Positions 33,617 through 42,602 are shown, numbered from the stretch's first letter. The stretch: 64,000 bases of DNA from Chloroflexi bacterium bin20 (GCA_002238485.1 MPMG01000002.1:178689-242688), one strand, 5' to 3'. The notes: generated by a model not told the origin, from the letters alone. Made by a program: numbers and translations.

Positions 33617-34321
33617 TCATCCAAATCCCAGATAGCCGCGCACAGTGTCTTCGTCGTTCAGGCAATCGGCTGCGCTGCCAGCGAAAGCCAACTGCCCTTC
33701 GCGCAGGACGAAGGCATAATCGCAATACTCCAGCGCCCGCCGCGCATTCTGTTCGACAACCACCAGCGTGATGCCCGCTTGGCGCAACGCCTGCAAAGCC
33801 TGGAATACCTCGCCAGCCACAGCCGGCGCCAAGCCCGCGCTCGGCTCGTCCAGCAACATCACCCGCGGCCGAGCCAGCCAGGCGATCGCGATAGCCAGCA
33901 TCTGCCGTTCGCCGCCGCTCAACGAGCCAGCCGCCTGCCCCAGCCGCCGCGCCAAAATCGGGAATGCGCTGTGAATCTCGTCCAGCGCCGCGCTTCGTTC
34001 TTCCCGCGCCAGCCTTCCCGCGCCCAGCTGCAAATTCTCGCCCACGCTCAGCGCGTCAAAGATATTGCGGCTTTGTGGCACATAAGCGATGCCCTGCCGC
34101 GCAATCGCCTCGGTCGGCAATCCCACCAATTCGCGCCCGTCCAGCGTGATGGAACCGCCGAAGATGCGGTTGCTGCCCATGATGGCTTTCAGCAGGGTGC
34201 TCTTGCCGCTGCCATTCGGTCCCAGCAGCGCGCTGAACTGCCGAGCGGCGAATTCCAACGTCAGCGCTTGCAAAATCTCCAGCTTGCCATAGCCAGCGGT
34301 GAGGCTGCGCAGCGATATCAT
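33617..34321 (-). CDS. livF: Branched-chain amino-acid-type ABC ATPase, LivF
   Basis: 234 residues with Walker A GPNGSGKST, signature LSGGERQM, Walker B VMLLDEPSAGLAP and H-loop region. Length and the IAYVPQSRNIFDALSVGENL block identify the LivF type. It lies three bases after the LivG-type gene, so the two ATPases are co-transcribed. The LivH, LivM and LivK genes are not in the window on either side. Confidence 0.9.
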   Translation of the reverse strand: MISLRSLTAGYGKLEILQALTLEFAARQFSALLGPNGSGKSTLLKAIMGSNRIFGGSITLDGRELVGLPTEAIARQGIAYVPQSRNIFDALSVGENLQLGAGRLAREERSAALDEIHSAFPILARRLGQAAGSLSGGERQMLAIAIAWLARPRVMLLDEPSAGLAPAVAGEVFQALQALRQAGITLVVVEQNARRALEYCDYAFVLREGQLAFAGSAADCLNDEDTVRGYLGFG

Positions 34322-34324
34322 GGG

Positions 34325-35080
34325 TCAGTCACCGAAATAGACTTGCTGCAGCAGACGGTCGCCCGCCACATCAGCTGGCGCGCCCTGAGCGATCAGCTCG
34401 CCCAAATGCAAGGCATAGACTTCGTCAACAAAATCAAAGAGGATATCCAGCCGATGCTCGACAATGAGAAAGGTGATGCCCTGTTGATCGCGCAAGCGGG
34501 CGATGCGCTGGAATATATCGCGGGCGAGCAGAGGCGCGACTCCAGCCGTTGGCTCGTCCAGCAGCAGCAAGCGCGGCTCTCCCATCAAGGCGCGCGCGAT
34601 TTCCAGCAATTTCATCTGTCCGCCCGACAAATCCGCCGCCAGTTTGTCATAATGCGGCAGCAGCTCGACTTGTTGCAGCGCATACAAGGCGCGTTGGGCA
34701 TATTCCGCTTCCTGGTCCGCCCAGCGCTTGTGCCAGGGAGCATGCCAGGGACGCTCGCCAAGCTGTGACTTGGGCGGCAGCAGCAGGTTGTCCAGCGCGG
34801 TCATCTTGAAATAGAGTGTGGGTTGCTGATAACCGCGAGCGATGCCCCGCTGAAAGACTTCGTCCGCCCCCAACCCGCCGATCTGGTCGCCAGCGAAGAT
34901 GATCTGCCCGGCTGTGGGCGCGATGCTGCCAGCGACCAGGTCGATTAACGTGCTCTTGCCACTGCCGTTGGGACCGATCAGACCGATGATGGCGCCTTCG
35001 GTCACATCCAGCGTGACACCATCCAGCGCGCGCAATCCGCCGTAATCCTTCCGCAGCTGCTTCAGTTCCAGCAGGGGCAT
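34325..35080 (-). CDS. livG: Branched-chain amino-acid-type ABC ATPase, LivG
   Basis: 251 residues from MPLLELKQLRKDYGG (35080); an ATG at 35098 is an alternative, and neither has a clear ribosome site. Walker A GPNGSGKST, signature LSGGQMKL, Walker B LLLLDEPTAGVAP, and the LivG-type insertion around PKSQLGERPW. The open frame runs on to 35221 through a dispersed repeat, which I exclude. The only neighbours are LivF and the divergent GH4 gene, so the permeases must be elsewhere or lost. Confidence 0.88.
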   Translation of the reverse strand: MPLLELKQLRKDYGGLRALDGVTLDVTEGAIIGLIGPNGSGKSTLIDLVAGSIAPTAGQIIFAGDQIGGLGADEVFQRGIARGYQQPTLYFKMTALDNLLLPPKSQLGERPWHAPWHKRWADQEAEYAQRALYALQQVELLPHYDKLAADLSGGQMKLLEIARALMGEPRLLLLDEPTAGVAPLLARDIFQRIARLRDQQGITFLIVEHRLDILFDFVDEVYALHLGELIAQGAPADVAGDRLLQQVYFGD

Positions 35081-35140
35081 GGCAAACACCGCAATCATAA
35101 AGAGCGAGGCGAATTGTAGCACATGCGGCAACCGCTTCGG

Positions 35141-35241
35141 GCCGCCCAAGCAATAGGATTCGACCCAATCGCGAATCTCGGCTCGCAAGGCGATGCTTGT
35201 GTCGCCCGATGCCCCCTCCAATGATTTGGAGAGACCGAGGG
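35141..35241. repeat. Repeat pair upstream of livG: GCCGCCCAAGCAA copy 2 and a palindromic unit
   Basis: 35141-35179 matches 10830-10868. 35215-35241 is CCTCCAATGATTTGGAG then AGACCGAGGG of the palindromic family. Non-coding. Confidence 0.6.
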
Positions 35242-35336
35242 CTGTCGAATAAAGCAGGTAAACGATTCAGCGACTCGCCTTTGCGCACGATTGGCGGGTA
35301 CAATGCAGGCGCTATTCGCTATTTGGAGGCTTGCGC

Positions 35337-36638
35337 ATGCCCAAAATCACTTTTATCGGCGCTGGCAGCTTCGGCTTCACGCGCAAACTCGTCAAAGATA
35401 TCCTCACCTTTCCCCTGCTGGAAGGCGCAGACATCTCGCTGATGGACATCGATGCCGAGCGACTGGATTTCGCCCAGCGCGCTGTGGAGCGCATCGTGAC
35501 GGCTGGCGGCTATCCCGCGACTGTCAGCGCCACGCTCGACCGCGAAGAAGCCCTGCGCGACGCCGATTATGTGGTCGTGACCATCCTGGTCGGCTCCACC
35601 GATGTCTGGCGGCACGATATCGAGATTCCCATGAAATATGGCGTGGACATGAATGTCGGCGACACGCGCGGCGTCAGCGGCATCTTCCGTTCGCTGCGCA
35701 CCATCCCCGTCATGGTGGATATCGCCCGCGATATGCAGCGGCTCTGCCCCAATGCGCTGATGCTGAATTACACCAACCCCATGGCCATGCTCTGCCGCGC
35801 GCTGGATATCGAAAGCGACATCCGCGTGACCGGGCTCTGCCACAGCGTGCAGGGCACATCCAAGATGCTGGCGAAGTGGATCGGCGCGCCCTACGAAGAG
35901 ATCAACTACACCTGCGCCGGCATCAATCACACTGCCTGGTTCATCGACTACACCTGGAATGGCGAAGACGCCTATCCACACATCAAGCGCGCCATAAGCG
36001 ACAATGCCGAAATCTACAATGCCGAGCAGGTGCGCAACGAAATGTACCTGGCGCTGGATTATTATGTGACCGAGTCCAGCGGGCACAACAGCGAATACAA
36101 TTGGTGGTTTCGCAAGCGCCCTGACCTGATTGAGAAATACGCCACGCACGGCACGAACTGGAATCCCGGGCATCATGCCTACATCCTGAAAGAATATCGC
36201 CGGCGCGAGCACGACTGGCGCGATGATATCCATGCCTGGTTCGCCGAAGACGAGATCGACCTGGCGCGCGGGCACGAATACGCAGCTTATATCATCAATG
36301 CCATGGAAGGTGGCGAGCCTTTCAAGTTCAATGGCAATGTGCCCAACCGCGGTTTGGTCGACAACCTGCCCGCCGAAGCCTGCGTCGAAGTGCCGGTCTG
36401 GGTGTCTCGCGATGGGCTGGAGCCGGTGGCGGTGGGCGCGCTGCCCACTTCGGTCGCGCCATTGACCAATCTGTATGCGCAGATTGAAGAGATGGCTGTG
36501 GCGGGAATCTTGCAGGGCGACAAACGGCTGATCTACCAGGCTGTTGCCTATTCGCCCTTGTCGGCGGCCGTCTGCTCGCTGAAAGAGATACAGTCGATGG
36601 TGGATGAGCTCTTCGCGGTGAACGAAGCGTATCTGTAG
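35337..36638 (+). CDS. Glycoside hydrolase family 4 (alpha-glucosidase/alpha-galacturonidase type)
   Basis: 433 residues, ATG 35337 preceded by TTGGAGG. GH4 enzymes use NAD+ and a divalent metal. The NAD motif GAGSFGFT, metal-binding Cys in GLCHSVQG, His in GINHTAWF, and the EYNWWF block are visible, and NYTNPMAM is standard. Cytoplasmic enzyme hydrolysing imported alpha-linked glycosides or glycuronides. The C-terminal 25 codons occur a second time at 37186. No transporter is adjacent. TACAAT at 35299 may be its -10. Confidence 0.92.
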   Translation: MPKITFIGAGSFGFTRKLVKDILTFPLLEGADISLMDIDAERLDFAQRAVERIVTAGGYPATVSATLDREEALRDADYVVVTILVGSTDVWRHDIEIPMKYGVDMNVGDTRGVSGIFRSLRTIPVMVDIARDMQRLCPNALMLNYTNPMAMLCRALDIESDIRVTGLCHSVQGTSKMLAKWIGAPYEEINYTCAGINHTAWFIDYTWNGEDAYPHIKRAISDNAEIYNAEQVRNEMYLALDYYVTESSGHNSEYNWWFRKRPDLIEKYATHGTNWNPGHHAYILKEYRRREHDWRDDIHAWFAEDEIDLARGHEYAAYIINAMEGGEPFKFNGNVPNRGLVDNLPAEACVEVPVWVSRDGLEPVAVGALPTSVAPLTNLYAQIEEMAVAGILQGDKRLIYQAVAYSPLSAAVCSLKEIQSMVDELFAVNEAYL

Positions 36639-36654
36639 CAGACCTTGGCATATC

Positions 36655-37185
36655 ATGACATCAAATCAAACGGGGGTGCGAACCCGCTGGCGGCAAGCCA
36701 AACCGACCACACGCTTGTTTTGGCGGGCGATAACCTATGGCATCGCTTCTGCCACAGTTGCCGGCGCTGTCATTGGCTTTGTTTGGGATGTTGAAGTACA
36801 AGGCTACTCTGGTAACGGCCACATGGTTGCCGGATTGGCTTTCATTGGCTTGATATATGGCCTCATCGCAGCGCCTATCTTCGCATTTGTTATGAAGGCG
36901 CTTGCCAAATTCCTGTATTATTCACCCGGCGATTTCGTGACAGGCAGTTCAGCGCTATTCAGGTTGATTATGGGGGGACTCACCTTGATAGGCGTCGGGG
37001 TGACAGCGCCCTATTTCGCCGTCTATATTGCTTTAACAGATTTATTGAGCGGCGCATCAACAATCCCGCTCTATTCGAGCACGATACTCCTGTTGTGGGC
37101 TTTCGGTGTATTTTTGAGTCAAGTCTTGGCACAACAATATATTGTCGAAGTTGCGCCGAGAAAGCACAAGAAAAAACTAGCTTGA
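36655..37185 (+). CDS. Unknown four-helix membrane protein lying between two copies of the GH4 gene end
   Basis: 176 residues with a basic N-terminus (RTRWRQAKPTTRLFWR), four hydrophobic segments and a basic tail (RKHKKK), suggesting both ends are cytoplasmic. Starts 16 bases after the GH4 stop without an evident ribosome site. It is followed immediately by a degenerate copy of the GH4 3' end. No family recognised. Base composition is somewhat lower in G+C than GH4. Confidence 0.6.
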   Translation: MTSNQTGVRTRWRQAKPTTRLFWRAITYGIASATVAGAVIGFVWDVEVQGYSGNGHMVAGLAFIGLIYGLIAAPIFAFVMKALAKFLYYSPGDFVTGSSALFRLIMGGLTLIGVGVTAPYFAVYIALTDLLSGASTIPLYSSTILLLWAFGVFLSQVLAQQYIVEVAPRKHKKKLA

Positions 37186-37242
37186 GCGGCTGCCTGCTCG
37201 TTGAAAGAGATACAGTCGATGGTGGCTGAGGCGTATCTGTAA
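37186..37242 (+). repeat. Partial duplicate of the GH4 gene 3' end
   Basis: Reads [18 protein letters not shown] and stop, against [19 protein letters not shown] with NEAYL and stop at 36564-36638. Nucleotide identity is high apart from a gap of about 18 bases. It begins directly at the stop of the membrane-protein gene and is in frame with nothing upstream. Confidence 0.85.
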
Positions 37243-37384
37243 GGGGAGTGGTGAAATCGGTGATCTACGAAGCTAGCGCAATCTTGTGAAACAATCTCGG
37301 TGAACTCCTTCAACTCGGTGTACTCGGTGGTAAAACCTTTGCAGCGTTCACAATAGTCGTATATCCATAATTCACCACTCCCCT
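37242..37384. repeat. 143-bp MITE-like element with 14-bp inverted ends
   Basis: AGGGGAGTGGTGAA (37242-37255) is exactly complementary to TTCACCACTCCCCT (37371-37384). Inside is a CTCGGTG variant of the CTCTGTG run (AACTCGGTGTACTCGGTGG). No coding frame. A second element with nearly the same ends lies at 55404-55539. Confidence 0.75.
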
Positions 37385-37496
37385 GTAAGCGCATTATGGC
37401 GCGACCGATGTGAGTTGCGCTAGAATAGATTAAAGCAAAGGTAAATGAGTATGCGCGGTCGGATAACATATACGGAGAGTTGGAGGGGGACAAGCT

Positions 37497-37997
37497 ATGT
37501 CGCGCAAGAAAGCACTGATGAGAATGGTCGCGCGAATGTGCGCCTACTGCACCGCGCTGACAGCCTTGAGCTTTTTTGTATTCTGCGCTGTGCTAAGCCC
37601 GCTGCTGTTTCCAGGCGACACCTTTGTCCCAATCTCTATCATGTTGGTCGATTTTGCTTTCGAGAGCGTCGTAACCGGATTGGCATTGGGACTGCCGATG
37701 GCGCTGCTAACCGCGGTCTGCTTTCGTGAGATACGCCGTCCGACCTTTTATCGCTTCACGATGCTGACATCCTCGCTGGTTATCGTCATTCTGTTTTTGT
37801 CAGAGGGCGCTTTCTCTTTCTCGTTCGCCCCACTGACCTGGTTTGCGCTCTTCTTGGAATACGATTTGCGGATTGCGGCGCTGCTGCTGGTCGTCGTGTC
37901 CAAGTTTGGCTTGGCTGCCTATATGAGCCATGTTGCCGCTGGCAAGTACCTGCGCGATTTGCAGGCGCAGCAGCCAATAGCGACTGATGCGCAGTGA
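37497..37997 (+). CDS. Unknown four-helix membrane protein, paralogue 1
   Basis: 166 residues, ribosome site GGAGGGGGA upstream. N-terminal basic stretch (MSRKKALMRMVARM), then four hydrophobic helices and a C-terminal YLRDLQAQ. It resembles the next gene: KALMRMVARM-C...ALTALSF versus KPLLKMVLRI-C...ALSALSF, and AAGKYLRDL versus SADRYLREV. No known domain. Tandem duplication of a small membrane protein. Confidence 0.7.
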   Translation: MSRKKALMRMVARMCAYCTALTALSFFVFCAVLSPLLFPGDTFVPISIMLVDFAFESVVTGLALGLPMALLTAVCFREIRRPTFYRFTMLTSSLVIVILFLSEGAFSFSFAPLTWFALFLEYDLRIAALLLVVVSKFGLAAYMSHVAAGKYLRDLQAQQPIATDAQ

Positions 37998-38041
37998 AAT
38001 ACGGTTCGCCACAAATGTCGTAAATCGGAAAGGTTATCCTG

Positions 38042-38515
38042 ATGTTTCGCGCGAAACCGCTGCTGAAAATGGTACTGCGTATCCTCGCCTGCAGTATAGC
38101 GCTTTCGGCATTGAGCTTCGTCTGGGCGCAGTTGCATTTCTTTGGCGGCATCCAACTCACTTCGGCAGATGAATTGGTCGAAATCACATTGATGATCGCG
38201 TACTCCGGCGGCATGGCGGGGCTGATCCTGGCGATCCCGATGGCCTTCTTGGCAGCATTGTTCGTCGCCCCGGGACGGCGCAGCCTGGCAGTTGATCGCT
38301 TTAGCCTGATTGCTGTGTGCCTCATTGTCTACTTGCTGGTTTATGGGGAAGACTTGCGCAGCGCCTTGAGCGCTTGGCAAGATTTTCCGGTCGCGGTCGC
38401 GGTGACGATCGGACATTTTATACTGCTGGGAGGCGCGGCAACTTTCTCAGCCGACCGCTACCTGCGCGAAGTCGCCCTTGTCCTGGACAGTCGCAAGCCG
38501 AAAGAACTTCCATAG
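38042..38515 (+). CDS. Unknown four-helix membrane protein, paralogue 2
   Basis: 157 residues, 44 bases after paralogue 1; AAAGG-like site upstream. Four hydrophobic segments, with a conserved acidic pair after helix 1 (TSADELVEIT) and a middle loop APGRRSLAVDRFS that parallels REIRRPTFYRFT in paralogue 1. Function unknown. Confidence 0.7.
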   Translation: MFRAKPLLKMVLRILACSIALSALSFVWAQLHFFGGIQLTSADELVEITLMIAYSGGMAGLILAIPMAFLAALFVAPGRRSLAVDRFSLIAVCLIVYLLVYGEDLRSALSAWQDFPVAVAVTIGHFILLGGAATFSADRYLREVALVLDSRKPKELP

Positions 38516-38576
38516 GCATTTGACGAAAACAGCCGCTATGCGCCGCCCAAGCTGGCGCTGATGCGACCGGGCTTGC

Positions 38577-39605
38577 TTACCCCGCCAGACGCGCTTTCGC
38601 TTCTCGCGCCGGCGTGAAATTGGGATTGAAGGTCAGCACCTTGATGTAATTCTGCAGGGCTTTGTCCAACTCGCCGCGTCCCTCGCGCGCCAGGCCCAGA
38701 TAATAATACGTTTCTTCGACATATTGCCCGCCGCCGTCGCTCTGATTTTGGCGGACGATGCGCATCATGTCGTCATAACGCCCGGTGTGATAATAGGCTT
38801 CCAGCGCGCCAAATTGATACCAGAACATGCGCCAGGGCAGCCCCAGCGCGATCGCCCGGTCGTAGGCTTGCGCCGCCGCGTCGAACATCTGCAAGCCCAG
38901 GAAGCTGCTGCCCATGTTGAACCAGGCGTGGGCGTCTTCGTTGTCGGCGATGGCTTCTGCCCGCGCCAGCTCCAGCGCATTGATGGTATTCTGCCATTCG
39001 TCGGCGTTCGCGCCCAGCAAGTCCATCAACTCTTCGTGGCGGTTGACCGTGTAAAGCGCGATGTATGTGTAGTTGAAATGCTGCCAATAGGTCATGATAT
39101 CGGCATAGGCATAGCGCGTGTCGGGTCCGCGAAAGCTGTCCATGGTCGTGAATTCCGCCAGCGCATCGTCATAACCCGCTATCAGCAGATAATGCCCCAT
39201 CCAGTCGTAGCCGCTGGGCTCGTAGCCTTTTTCGATGACCACAGGGAAACCCTTCGCCAGCAACGTCTTCAGCAAGTCCAATGTGCCGCCACTGCGCACG
39301 ATGGCGAAGACAGGCAGCTCGGGGATCTGTGTATTAACGAACTCCGCCATTTGCCAGGGACTGACATTTTTGTCTTCATAATTGGGTTTGAGCCAGTTGG
39401 CGGCGCGGTTTTGGTCATCGGCATAACCAAAATGCGCCAGCGCGTTGGTCAGGGTGGCCGGACCGCAATTGTTCCAGCCTTGGTATTCATTGCCCAGATC
39501 GCCCATACGGTAGACGGGCGGCAGCGACAGGTTGGTTTCGTTGGTCTGCGCGGCGAGGGGCAGCGCCCATAAACAACACAGGAAAACAAGGCAGCAACGA
39601 ATCAT
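38577..39605 (-). CDS. Secreted C39-like cysteine peptidase domain with C-terminal TPRs
   Basis: 342 residues. Signal peptide ends LPLAAQ-TNE. The papain-like C39 fold shows the nucleophile in GWNNCGPATLTNAL and the His in WMGHYLLIAGYDD, with Asp/Asn of the triad likely in TTMDSFRG. From about residue 215 there are TPR-like helices (HAWFNMGSSFLGLQMFDAA, ETYYYLGLAREGRGELDKA). Proteins of this layout are often annotated C39-family peptidases; the target is unknown. No bacteriocin gene is adjacent. Confidence 0.8.
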   Translation of the reverse strand: MIRCCLVFLCCLWALPLAAQTNETNLSLPPVYRMGDLGNEYQGWNNCGPATLTNALAHFGYADDQNRAANWLKPNYEDKNVSPWQMAEFVNTQIPELPVFAIVRSGGTLDLLKTLLAKGFPVVIEKGYEPSGYDWMGHYLLIAGYDDALAEFTTMDSFRGPDTRYAYADIMTYWQHFNYTYIALYTVNRHEELMDLLGANADEWQNTINALELARAEAIADNEDAHAWFNMGSSFLGLQMFDAAAQAYDRAIALGLPWRMFWYQFGALEAYYHTGRYDDMMRIVRQNQSDGGGQYVEETYYYLGLAREGRGELDKALQNYIKVLTFNPNFTPAREAKARLAG

Positions 39606-39672
39606 GCAAGTGGTCTCGCTAGGCGGCTGATAGCTCTAGTATACACCGACTTTCGGCGCAGCGGACGGGCGA

Positions 39673-41025
39673 CTAGTCCCAGGCTTCTTCGCTGCTGACG
39701 CGCCATTGGTTGATGCAGTCGATGGCGGGCGCTGGCTCGATGACCGGCTCGGCTTCTCCAGCGGCGAGCATGCGTTTGATCAGCCGCCCACGCAGCACAT
39801 CGGCGACTTCGCGGTGCGACGCGCAGCCAGCCCGATTATCCAGCTCTTCAGGGTCGGCCAGCAGGTCGTACAATTCCGATTCGACATAGCGGTCGCTGTC
39901 GGCGTGGTCGCGGCCACTGCGATGCGGCGCCCTGATGGCATATTTCCAGCGCTGGCTGCGGATGGCGCGCCCGACATGCGATTCGCTGATTTGGATGAAG
40001 GCTTCGTTTGGCCAGCCCGCTGCATCGCCGCTCAGCAAGGGTAGAATCGAACGTCCCTGCATGGGCTGTGGCACGGGGATGCCCGCGGCGTCCAGCAGGG
40101 TCGGTGGCAGGTCGACCAGGCTGACCATCTGCGATATGCGCCCGCCGCCTGTGAAGGGACCGCCGTGCAGCATGGTGGGCAGACGCACCGACGCATCGTG
40201 GCACGAGCGCTTGTATTCAGCATTGCGCGTTTTGAAGTGATTGCCATGATCGCTGGTGAACAAGATGATGGTGTCGTCCAGTTTGTCCAGGCTGATGAGC
40301 GCGTCGACCAGCCGCCCCAGCGCTTCGTCCAGCCGTTTGATCATGCCGCAATAACCAGCCCATTGCTGATGCGATGATCCGCCCAACGCGCGCAGGTCCG
40401 GCGGCATCCAACTGCCGCGATAGCGCGTTTCATAACCCGGCGGCGCGGGATAATCATCGCGATGGTTCTGATGGTGCGGCTCCAGGTAGGAGATGAAGAG
40501 GAAGAAGGGATTGTCCTGATGTCCGTCTATGTAGCGGATGGCGGCATCAGTCTGCGCATCGACGCGATAACCGGGCAGCTTGACCGCTTCATTATCCTTG
40601 TTGTACATCACGCAGTCATAGGCATCCGAGGTGAACTCCAGGGCGTTGGCAGCCAGCCAATAATCATAGCCGCCTCGCTGCTCGACCGGCACTGCGCCAG
40701 GACCATGATCAGCCAGATGCCACTTGCCGATGTAGCCTGTGTCATAGCCGGCCTCGCCGAAATAATGCGCCAGGGTGCGGCTTTCGGGCGGCAGCGCGAT
40801 GCCATTGCGAAAGCAGCCCGTGGTCGTGGCATAGAGTCCCGTCTGCAAACAACTGCGCGCGGGACCACAGACTGGCTGGCAGGTGACGGCATAATGCACA
40901 TCGCTGCCGGCGCGCGCGAGTCGGTCAAAGTTGGGCGTCAGGTCGAGCGGGCTGCCGTGCACGCCCGTCGTATCCCAGCGCTGCTGATCGGTGAAAAAGA
41001 CAACGATATTCGGCTGCTGGCTCAT
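39673..41025 (-). CDS. Cys-type sulfatase
   Basis: 450 residues from ATG 41025 with GAGGAGAG upstream; a longer frame to 41226 lacks sulfatase similarity. Metal block NIVVFFTDQQRWD, formylglycine motif C53-G-P-A-R (CQPVCGPARSCLQTG), and late metal block LFTSDHGNHF. This is a normal type I sulfatase, depending on a formylglycine-generating enzyme encoded elsewhere. No signal peptide is seen. It stands back-to-back with the CUT1 importer at 41250, suggesting the importer carries a sulfated sugar. Confidence 0.92.
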   Translation of the reverse strand: MSQQPNIVVFFTDQQRWDTTGVHGSPLDLTPNFDRLARAGSDVHYAVTCQPVCGPARSCLQTGLYATTTGCFRNGIALPPESRTLAHYFGEAGYDTGYIGKWHLADHGPGAVPVEQRGGYDYWLAANALEFTSDAYDCVMYNKDNEAVKLPGYRVDAQTDAAIRYIDGHQDNPFFLFISYLEPHHQNHRDDYPAPPGYETRYRGSWMPPDLRALGGSSHQQWAGYCGMIKRLDEALGRLVDALISLDKLDDTIILFTSDHGNHFKTRNAEYKRSCHDASVRLPTMLHGGPFTGGGRISQMVSLVDLPPTLLDAAGIPVPQPMQGRSILPLLSGDAAGWPNEAFIQISESHVGRAIRSQRWKYAIRAPHRSGRDHADSDRYVESELYDLLADPEELDNRAGCASHREVADVLRGRLIKRMLAAGEAEPVIEPAPAIDCINQWRVSSEEAWD

Positions 41026-41089
41026 GCGCTCTCCTCGCTTTGGCTGCGCGCCAATGGTAGCACATGCGCGGGTGTCTTGGCGAAATGCC

Positions 41090-41125
41090 CCGATTCTGTC
41101 CAATCTGTGACCTCTGTGGTCGCAG
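41090..41125. repeat. CTCTGTG dispersed repeat
   Basis: GATTCTGTCCAATCTGTGAC followed by CTCTGTGGT in the divergent region between the sulfatase and importer genes. Confidence 0.5.
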
Positions 41126-41249
41126 CTTTTTTCATCCCCGCAATATTTTGCATTGCGCGGACTGGATGTGGTAATCTCGCTGGCGTCGCTGGACAGATAT
41201 CCGGCGCAAAACAAAGTTCCGTTCAAGTAGAAGAGCTGAGGTGCGAACG

Positions 41250-42560
41250 ATGATTAGAGTACGTTTGATTTTACTGATTATGGTTGTGGCTGTTGCCTTA
41301 GGATCCTTTGGCATGGCGCTGGCGCAAGACGCAACCGAGCTTTCGCTGTGGGTCTTTGTCGACCGCCACGGACTGTACATGCAGAACCAGGCCGAGCGCT
41401 GGAACGAAGCCAATCCGAGTCGCCCCATCAACCTCGTTTATGAACAGATCGACTACACCCAGATGCACGACAATTTGCTGGCGGCGCTGCTGGTGGGCAT
41501 GGGCGCGCCCGATCTGGCCGATGTCGAGATTAGCAAGTTCGCCACTTTCACCAAGGGCGACGAAATGTTCATCCCGCTCAACGATGTAATCGATCCCTAC
41601 CGCGCTGACATCATCGAGACACGGCTGGCGCCCTATACCGCCAATGGCAACAACTATGGCATCGACTACCACCTGGGCGCATTCATCATGTATTACAACA
41701 CCGGCCTGCTGGAAGAGGTAGGCGTGGATGTCAACACGTTGATCACCTGGGACGACTACATCGCCGCCGGGCAAAAAGTAACGCGCGATACCGATGGCGA
41801 TGGCGAAAACGATGTCTACATGATGAGCGTAGAGACAGCTGGTCCCTTCTCTGCTCGCGGTCCTATGCTGATGCTGGGCGGCGGCGCATACAATGCCGAT
41901 GGCGAGGTCATCCTAGAAAGCGAAGCCAATGTGCAAGCCCTGCAATTCTTGCAAGACCTGGTGCATGTACATGGCATCGCGCGCCCAGCCACCGGCGGGC
42001 ATCACCATACGCCCGAGCACTTCATTGACCTGGCAGAAGGGCGCATCGCCTCGCTGTATATGCCGCAGTGGTACATGACTCGCTTCCCCGACAATATGGG
42101 CAGCGTGCTGAAGGATGTCGCGGTCATCCGCCCCATGCCCATCTGGGAAGAAGGCGGTTATACCTCGACCATGGGCGGTGGCACCGGCACTGTCATCACC
42201 AAGCAGATCGACCCCGACAAGATCGCCCTGGCCGCCGAGTTCCTGGCTTTCTCAAAGCTGACCTACGAAGCCAATGTCGCCCTGTGGACAGACCTGGGCT
42301 TTGATCCCATGCGTCTGGATGTATACGATGACGAGGCGCTGCTGATCACCATGGAAGACTTCAGCGGCGAGGTGCCTTTCGTGCACATCAAAAACGCCCT
42401 GGGCAATGTCGCGCCCGAGTACACTGGTCCCTTCTATCCCGAAATCGCCACCATCCTTAACACGACAACGCTGTATGACCTGATCGAGAATCAGATGTCG
42501 CCGGAAGAGGTGCTGGCTAATATGGCTGACGAATTGCGCGCGATGGGCGCGGAGTTCTAA
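41250..42560 (+). CDS. Family-1 sugar ABC substrate-binding protein
   Basis: 436 residues, signal peptide ending GMALAQ-DATE, no lipobox. SBP_bac_1 body (LSLWVFVDRHGLYMQNQAERWN; MGAPDLADVEISKF). Start ATG 41250, after GAGG. First gene of an operon with two permeases and an FGGY kinase. Confidence 0.92.
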   Translation: MIRVRLILLIMVVAVALGSFGMALAQDATELSLWVFVDRHGLYMQNQAERWNEANPSRPINLVYEQIDYTQMHDNLLAALLVGMGAPDLADVEISKFATFTKGDEMFIPLNDVIDPYRADIIETRLAPYTANGNNYGIDYHLGAFIMYYNTGLLEEVGVDVNTLITWDDYIAAGQKVTRDTDGDGENDVYMMSVETAGPFSARGPMLMLGGGAYNADGEVILESEANVQALQFLQDLVHVHGIARPATGGHHHTPEHFIDLAEGRIASLYMPQWYMTRFPDNMGSVLKDVAVIRPMPIWEEGGYTSTMGGGTGTVITKQIDPDKIALAAEFLAFSKLTYEANVALWTDLGFDPMRLDVYDDEALLITMEDFSGEVPFVHIKNALGNVAPEYTGPFYPEIATILNTTTLYDLIENQMSPEEVLANMADELRAMGAEF

Positions 42561-42579
42561 ACAGCGATCGCCAATTTGT

Positions 42580-42602
42580 GGGCGGGCCAACCTGGCTCGC
42601 CC
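42580..42602 (+). terminator. Intercistronic hairpin between binding-protein and permease genes
   Basis: GGGCGGGCCA-ACC-TGGCTCGCCC forms a ten-pair stem with one G-T pair. No U-run follows, so partial termination or 3'-end protection of the upstream message is more likely than full stop. Confidence 0.55.

Noticed and set aside
35099-35221. Longer N-terminus for livG
   Set aside because: The extension translates dispersed repeats and has no ABC ATPase similarity.
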